Origin: Serratia sp. DD3
Lineage (GTDB): Bacteria > Pseudomonadota > Gammaproteobacteria > Enterobacterales > Enterobacteriaceae
Direction of reading: 5' to 3'
Assembly: GCF_000496755.2 (NCBI RefSeq)
Contig: NZ_AYKS02000053.1
Location: 1 to 64,000, forward strand
Length of the DNA: 64,000 nucleotides
In this document: positions 60,071 to 64,000 of the stretch, piece after piece
How the letters are laid out: each line of letters opens with the position of its first letter
Numbering within the stretch: position 1 is the stretch's first letter
Program-made: the position numbers and the translations under genes
Notes under the pieces: model-generated
The model's input: only the letters and a program-made list of their open reading frames with translations
Told to the model about the DNA's origin: nothing
Database searches by the model: none

Positions 60071-60218
60071 GATGGCCCCCTGAGGAACAATGTTTTGCAT
60101 TTTATACCTATGATAATTCAAACTGCCGGTCGCCGCCTTGCAGCATACAAAGCGGAGCACACCTGGCACAACTGAAAACTCATAAGTTATACATAAGGGC
60201 AAAACAACGTATTTCAAG

Positions 60219-61403
60219 TCACATCACCCGGCAAGCAAACCCTTTTAGGTATAACCCTTCAGGATAGGTCGCAATCACTGGGTGATCTGCAGCTTGTCGG
60301 AACTGCTCTATAAATTGTATATCACATCCGGCATCTAGAGCGGCGTCAGCCAAAATTTTCTGGAACAAGTCTGTTGGCATCAGGCCAGAGCAAGAGAAGC
60401 TGAGCAGGGTCCCGCCTGGGTTTAACAGCTGTAGTGCTAACATATTGATATCTTTATAACCACGACAAGCACCCGCCAACTGATTTTTGTTTTCCACAAA
60501 TTTAGGTGGATCCATGATGATCAGATCAAATTTTTCGCCTTGCGCACGGTAATTACGCAGCAGTTGAAAAACATCATCACGTATAAACAGGGCTTTGTTG
60601 AGATCCAATTGGTTCAGTTCGACGTTCTGCTGGGCAATATCCAGTGCCGCCTGTGAGGTATCGACACTAATGACTTGCTTACAACCGCCCATCAGCGCAG
60701 CAACAGCAAATGCGCCGGTATAAGAAAAGCAGTTCAGTACACGGCGACCAGAAGAATAGTGACGTGCCGCTAAACGACTATCACGTTGGTCAAGATAAAA
60801 ACCCGTTTTATGGCCTTGCTGAATATCAACCAATAGCTTAAGGCCATGTTCAGTAATCGGCAGCAGAGCAGGGGGGAGCTCACCCAAGATAGGGCCTTGT
60901 GCCAGTGGCAAGCCTTCTTTCTTACGCACGGCAACATCTGAACGATCATAGATGGCACAGTCCGGGTAGCAATGCTGTAGCGCAGAGATGAGAGTGGCTC
61001 GCTGGTATTCTGCTCCGGCGGAAAGTAACTGCAAAACCAGAAAGTTTTGGAAGCGATCAATGGTTATCCCTGGCATCCCGTCAGACTCACCGGCAATCAG
61101 ACGATAACTGTCCAGCCCATCACGTTGGGCCAGCCAATCACGCCAATGTTGCGCTTGTTGCAAGCGGCGAACAAAGAACGCCATGTCGATGGCTTCATCC
61201 GGTTGAAAACTCCAGATACGAGCACGGATTTGCGATTGCGGTGAATAGGCCCCCCGAGCCAGCCATTTTCCTTGGTGATCGCAGATGTCGATGGTTTCAC
61301 CAGAAAGCGGTTTGCCTTCAACACGCTCAACAGCGCCTGAGAAAATCCACGGGTGGTGGCGAAGTAAGGATTTTTCACGTCCTTTAGCAAGATACAGGCG
61401 CAT
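60219..61403 (-). CDS. rlmI: 23S rRNA (cytosine(1962)-C5)-methyltransferase RlmI
   Basis: It methylates C1962 of 23S rRNA with S-adenosylmethionine. 394 residues (E. coli 396): an amino-terminal PUA domain ([20 protein letters not shown]), an EEHEAD linker and a Rossmann methyltransferase domain with [19 protein letters not shown], the catalytic-loop DPPKFVENK, and FSCSGLM. Upstream of it on the same strand lies a small lipoprotein gene, 109 bases away. Confidence 0.95.
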   Translation of the reverse strand: MRLYLAKGREKSLLRHHPWIFSGAVERVEGKPLSGETIDICDHQGKWLARGAYSPQSQIRARIWSFQPDEAIDMAFFVRRLQQAQHWRDWLAQRDGLDSYRLIAGESDGMPGITIDRFQNFLVLQLLSAGAEYQRATLISALQHCYPDCAIYDRSDVAVRKKEGLPLAQGPILGELPPALLPITEHGLKLLVDIQQGHKTGFYLDQRDSRLAARHYSSGRRVLNCFSYTGAFAVAALMGGCKQVISVDTSQAALDIAQQNVELNQLDLNKALFIRDDVFQLLRNYRAQGEKFDLIIMDPPKFVENKNQLAGACRGYKDINMLALQLLNPGGTLLSFSCSGLMPTDLFQKILADAALDAGCDIQFIEQFRQAADHPVIATYPEGLYLKGFACRVM

Positions 61404-61512
61404 AATTTTTGCTCTTTAAATTAAATTTTTCAAATAGATAGATTAACTACCACTGACGGAACCTGATGATAAAGTCAATCAATACCGTCAACAGCACGAA
61501 AGATGAGAAGGG

Positions 61513-61641
61513 CTAAAAACGGACACCGGAACCAACACCAATGGTGGCCGAACTACCGCCACTACCACCAGAAGCCGATACCCCCACCGAGGCACACCCC
61601 GTAAGCAGCATGGCTAAAACCGCACAGACTATGATTTTCAT
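61513..61641 (-). CDS. Small Gly/Ser-rich lipoprotein
   Basis: A 42-residue precursor. The signal MKIIVCAVLAMLLTGCA has a lipobox (LTGC, acylated Cys16), and the 26 remaining residues are SVGVSASGGSGGSSATIGVG followed by SGVRF. It has Ser at position +3 after Ala, so outer-membrane sorting is expected. ATG at 61641 is chosen for the signal sequence and AAGGGGA upstream. I do not recognise a function; the Gly-rich tail ending in an aromatic residue resembles other tiny enterobacterial lipoproteins. Confidence 0.75.
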   Translation of the reverse strand: MKIIVCAVLAMLLTGCASVGVSASGGSGGSSATIGVGSGVRF

Positions 61642-61748
61642 AAAATCCCCTTTGGTTGATGGCGGCCATACAGCAAGTAACTGGGGATTAAGCGCATATA
61701 ACAGCAATAATCCTGCGATAGCCTACTATCTTCTATTTTAACTGCAAT

Positions 61749-61784
61749 TATGCCCATACTCTAAATAATTCGAGTATGGGCATA
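61749..61784. repeat. Perfect 13-bp palindrome upstream of acyP
   Basis: TATGCCCATACTC, a ten-base loop TAAATAATTC, GAGTATGGGCATA. Both sides are followed by A rather than T, so it is not a normal terminator. The loop sequence AATAATTCGAG resembles the outer ends of ERIC-type repeats. Confidence 0.75.
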
Positions 61785-61963
61785 AAAATCTAAAAATCGT
61801 CAGCTATAGAGTCGGCTATGCTGAGAGGGTCGCCTCTAGCGGCAAGCATTTTTGACGTCACAGTAGTCCTGCATTTTCTAAATGTTTTCATGGTAGGGAA
61901 AGGGGTTAACTGGCATAAATAATAGCCAGACGATAAATAGAAGACATTGAGTAGGAGCCGGTC

Positions 61964-62242
61964 ATGCCACAAGTTTGTATCGCTGCTTATATCTACGGGG
62001 TCGTACAAGGGGTGGGATTTCGCTATCACACCCAGCACCAAGCCACCGCTTTAGGACTTACGGGTTACGCGCGTAATCTTGACGATGGTAGTGTAGAAGT
62101 CCTCGCCTGTGGTGATAGAGAGGCGGTTGATCATCTAATAGCCTGGTTAGAAAATGGTGGCCCCCGCAGCGCCCGGATAGAACGTGTGCTGGTGGAGCCG
62201 CGAGGGGTAACTGAATATAAGGGGTTTGGTATCCGCTATTAG
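61964..62242 (+). CDS. acyP: Acylphosphatase
   Basis: A 92-residue enzyme that hydrolyses acyl phosphates such as carbamoyl phosphate. The active-site Arg20 ([11 protein letters not shown]) and Asn38 ([12 protein letters not shown]) are present. It matches E. coli YccX. GTAGGAG lies nine bases before the ATG. It ends three bases from convergent tusE. Confidence 0.96.
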   Translation: MPQVCIAAYIYGVVQGVGFRYHTQHQATALGLTGYARNLDDGSVEVLACGDREAVDHLIAWLENGGPRSARIERVLVEPRGVTEYKGFGIRY

Positions 62243-62245
62243 CGT

Positions 62246-62575
62246 TTAGATGCATTTTACCGGTTTAGGTAACCCGGCAATTTTGGTTGCCTGTTTGGCT
62301 GGCCCCTTTGGGAACAGGCGATAAAGATAACGACTGCTGCCTTTCTCTTCGCCATATTTTTGCGCCATGGCTTTTACCAACATACGAATGGCGGGTGAGG
62401 TATTGAATTGCTGGTAGAAATCACGTACAAACCACACCACTTCCCAGTGTGCTTCGCTGAGTTCAATCTCTTCCTGTGCCGCCAGCAGAGGAGCAAGCCC
62501 TTCATGCCAGTCAGCGCTATTCTTTAGATAACCTTGGGCGTCAGTTTCAATAGCCTGACCTTCAAACACCAACAT
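62246..62575 (-). CDS. tusE: Sulfurtransferase TusE
   Basis: A DsrC-like sulfur carrier that takes sulfur from TusBCD and hands it to MnmA for 2-thiouridine in tRNA. 109 residues with the essential Cys108 as the penultimate residue (GLPKPVKCI) and the conserved [20 protein letters not shown]. Same place as in E. coli between acyP and yccA. Confidence 0.96.
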   Translation of the reverse strand: MLVFEGQAIETDAQGYLKNSADWHEGLAPLLAAQEEIELSEAHWEVVWFVRDFYQQFNTSPAIRMLVKAMAQKYGEEKGSSRYLYRLFPKGPAKQATKIAGLPKPVKCI

Positions 62576-62634
62576 AATGCCTCAGCTAGGGATAATTTAT
62601 CGCGGCCACCAGTTTAGCAAACTTTTGCGCAGGC

Positions 62635-62660
62635 AAAAATAAAGCCCCATATAGGGGCTT
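62635..62660 (-). terminator. Terminator of yccA
   Basis: On the minus strand AAGCCCC/GGGGCTT with a five-base loop is followed by TATTTTTG. It lies about 20 bases after the yccA stop. Confidence 0.8.
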
Positions 62661-62680
62661 AGAGAAGTCGCTGATGGTGA

Positions 62681-63340
62681 TCAGTTGCTGCGTGCAAAAC
62701 CGAGGATGCTCAACAGGCTGATAAACATGTTATACAACGACACATACAGGCTTACTGTTGCGCGAATATAGTTGGTTTCGCCACCATGGATAATGTTACT
62801 GGTTTCCCACAGCATGGCACCAGCAGAGAACAGAATAAACAGGGCGCTGATTGCCAATTGCAGGGCAGGAATTTGCAGGAACAGGTTAGCGATAACCGCT
62901 ACCAGTAACACCACAAAGCCAGCCATCAACATACCAGACAGGAACGACATATCTTTACGCGTCGTCAGTACATAGGCTGAACAGCAGAAGAAAACCAGTG
63001 CTGTACCACCGAGTGCCACCATAATCAGGTCGCCTGCACCTGCATTGAGGAACGAACTCAGAATCGGCCCAAGGGCATAACCCATAAAACCAGTAAAGGC
63101 GAAAGCAGCAACAATACCCGCTGGGCTATTGGCCAATTTATGGGTCAGGAACATCAAGCCATAAAAACCAGCCAGCATGAGTATCAGCCCAGGAGCAGGC
63201 AAGCCCAGCATGGTACTGGCGGTGGCGGTCAGCGCTGAAAAAGCCAGGGTCAGTGACAGTAGGAAATAGGTGTTACGCAGAACTTTATGCGTGCTTAGCA
63301 GCGAGTCGCGCGAGGAGGATGAGACGACAATACGGTCCAT
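62681..63340 (-). CDS. yccA: Bax-inhibitor-1-like FtsH modulator YccA
   Basis: A 219-residue inner-membrane protein with seven predicted helices. In E. coli it is a slow substrate and modulator of the FtsH protease and protects jammed Sec translocons. The amino terminus [20 protein letters not shown], which FtsH needs to start degradation, and [20 protein letters not shown] agree with the family. Monocistronic. Confidence 0.96.
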   Translation of the reverse strand: MDRIVVSSSSRDSLLSTHKVLRNTYFLLSLTLAFSALTATASTMLGLPAPGLILMLAGFYGLMFLTHKLANSPAGIVAAFAFTGFMGYALGPILSSFLNAGAGDLIMVALGGTALVFFCCSAYVLTTRKDMSFLSGMLMAGFVVLLVAVIANLFLQIPALQLAISALFILFSAGAMLWETSNIIHGGETNYIRATVSLYVSLYNMFISLLSILGFARSN

Positions 63341-63569
63341 AATGATCTCTCTTATCAGGTCATCACAAAATTGTATATAATGATAGTCAGTGTTATCCGT
63401 TGATCATAGATTGTTTACTAATCTTTACCCTAAAGTAATCATAGAGTAAGTAATCAGCAATGGTTGGTGACTTCACCAGCAATCACTGACTAAAAGCGAG
63501 TTTTTCGTCTATTTGAGTGGTTTCAGGCTTTACAAGTGGATCAGCTCTGTTTATAGTTCGCTTCGTTGC

Positions 63570-63657
63570 GGAGGGGTGGCCGAGTGGCTGAAGGCAACGG
63601 TCTTGAAAACCGTCGACGGGAAACCGTTCCAGAGTTCGAATCTCTGCTCCTCCGCCA
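63570..63657 (+). tRNA. serT: tRNA-Ser(UGA)
   Basis: An 88-nt class II tRNA with a long variable arm. The acceptor stem is GGAGGGG/CTCCTCC, the anticodon loop CTTGAAA carries TGA, and the 3' end GCCA is encoded. It corresponds to E. coli serT, which also follows yccA. Confidence 0.96.
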
Positions 63658-63664
63658 TATTCTG

Positions 63665-63696
63665 ACCCCAAGCTTTTAATGAGCTTGGGGTTTTTT
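63665..63696 (+). terminator. Terminator of tRNA-Ser
   Basis: CCCCAAGCT/AGCTTGGGG with a TTTAATG loop is followed by six T residues. Confidence 0.9.
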
Positions 63697-63974
63697 GCTT
63701 TTATAGGTTTTAACTATTTCATTGGCTATTGGTTCTGGTTATTCTTGCTTGCTGTACATATGCTGACGAACTGGAGCACATTACGGCAAAAGCCTTTTGC
63801 GAAGGTAACCAGTCTGAGCCAGAGTCTCGGCACCGAATTCAGCAAAAATCCTCTCCGATATGGACAAGAAAATCCATACCTTGCATCCATCTCTGAAGAA
63901 AACACACCAACTAAACAGGGGATGAGGTAGGCGTTGTTAACCGGGAAAACCCGCCTAATATGAAAGGGAAATCT
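63697..63974. other. Region downstream of tRNA-Ser
   Basis: This 278-bp stretch lies between the tRNA terminator and a gene start at 63975. An 83-codon frame begins inside the terminator and is not convincing. No repeat of the tRNA 3' end (an attachment site) is visible before the window ends. Confidence 0.35.
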
Positions 63975-64000
63975 ATGGCTTATGACTACAGTGCCAGCCT
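63975..64000 (+). CDS. Start of an unidentified gene (cut by window end)
   Basis: AAGGGA lies six bases before an ATG, and the first codons read MAYDYSAS. Too little is present to name it. A strong ribosome-binding site makes a real gene likely. Confidence 0.5.

Noticed and set aside
60071..60150. Sigma-32 heat-shock promoter for hspQ
   Set aside because: No CTTGAAA and CCCCAT-type pair with proper spacing is visible upstream of the gene.
63679..63930. 83-codon reading frame after tRNA-Ser
   Set aside because: It starts inside the stem of the tRNA terminator, has no ribosome-binding site, and its sequence changes character with no recognisable family.

Overview
The window is chromosomal DNA of a gammaproteobacterium of the order Enterobacterales, most like the Yersinia/Serratia group (Yersiniaceae). 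Nearly every gene has a close Escherichia coli counterpart recognisable by protein sequence, the base composition is moderate (about 48-50% G+C by eye), ERIC repeats are present, and one insertion-sequence remnant resembles the Yersinia IS285 type. The species cannot be fixed from the sequence alone.

Layout. (1) Positions 1-4330 are accessory and AT-rich. They hold the 3' part of a sigma-54-dependent activator and then a nest of insertion sequences: an outer element with CAGGG-type inverted ends and a 10-bp target duplication (689-4074), containing remnants of IS256, two IS3 elements and IS66 plus one complete ISL3-family element. (2) tRNA-Thr(UGU) and tRNA-Pro(GGG) mark the return to core sequence. 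(3) Positions 4767-21752 match the E. coli yej region: yejM-yejL, yejK, rplY, radD, rsuA, bcr, yejG, the peptide ABC importer yejABEF, pdeN (rtn) and mepS (spr). (4) Positions 22079-33058 hold yeiR, an orphan fimbrial-like gene, yeiP, a TrpR-controlled mtr-like permease, yeiW, setB, a Nudix gene, fruBKA and nfo. (5) At 33065-33488 the order jumps to the segment that lies near 21 min in E. coli: pepN, pyrD, zapC, ycbX, rlmL, uup, pqiABC, rmf, fabA, lonH, matP, ompA, sulA, sxy, yccS-yccF, helD, mgsA, yccU, hspQ, rlmI, a small lipoprotein, acyP, tusE, yccA and tRNA-Ser(UGA). The last 300 bases, after the tRNA, begin an unidentified gene.

Functional themes. Envelope maintenance is strong: YejM controls lipopolysaccharide synthesis, FabA supplies unsaturated fatty acids, PqiABC bridges the envelope, MepS trims peptidoglycan and OmpA anchors the outer membrane. 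Cell division and chromosome organisation are represented by ZapC, SulA and MatP, and ribosome work by RplY, RsuA, RlmL, RlmI, Rmf, YeiP and TusE. DNA repair genes are radD, nfo, helD and sulA. Fructose uptake is a complete Cra-controlled operon. Control sites of known type can be read directly: a TrpR operator on the mtr-like promoter, two Cra operators at fruB, a FadR/FabR pair on the fabA promoter and a near-consensus LexA box at sulA.

I did not find a convincing new multi-gene system, defence island, toxin-antitoxin pair or CRISPR array. The most informative unusual structures are the nested transposon with its exact target duplication, three tandem 23-24 bp repeats in front of an orphan fimbrial-like gene, and a structured leader at the nfo-pepN junction.
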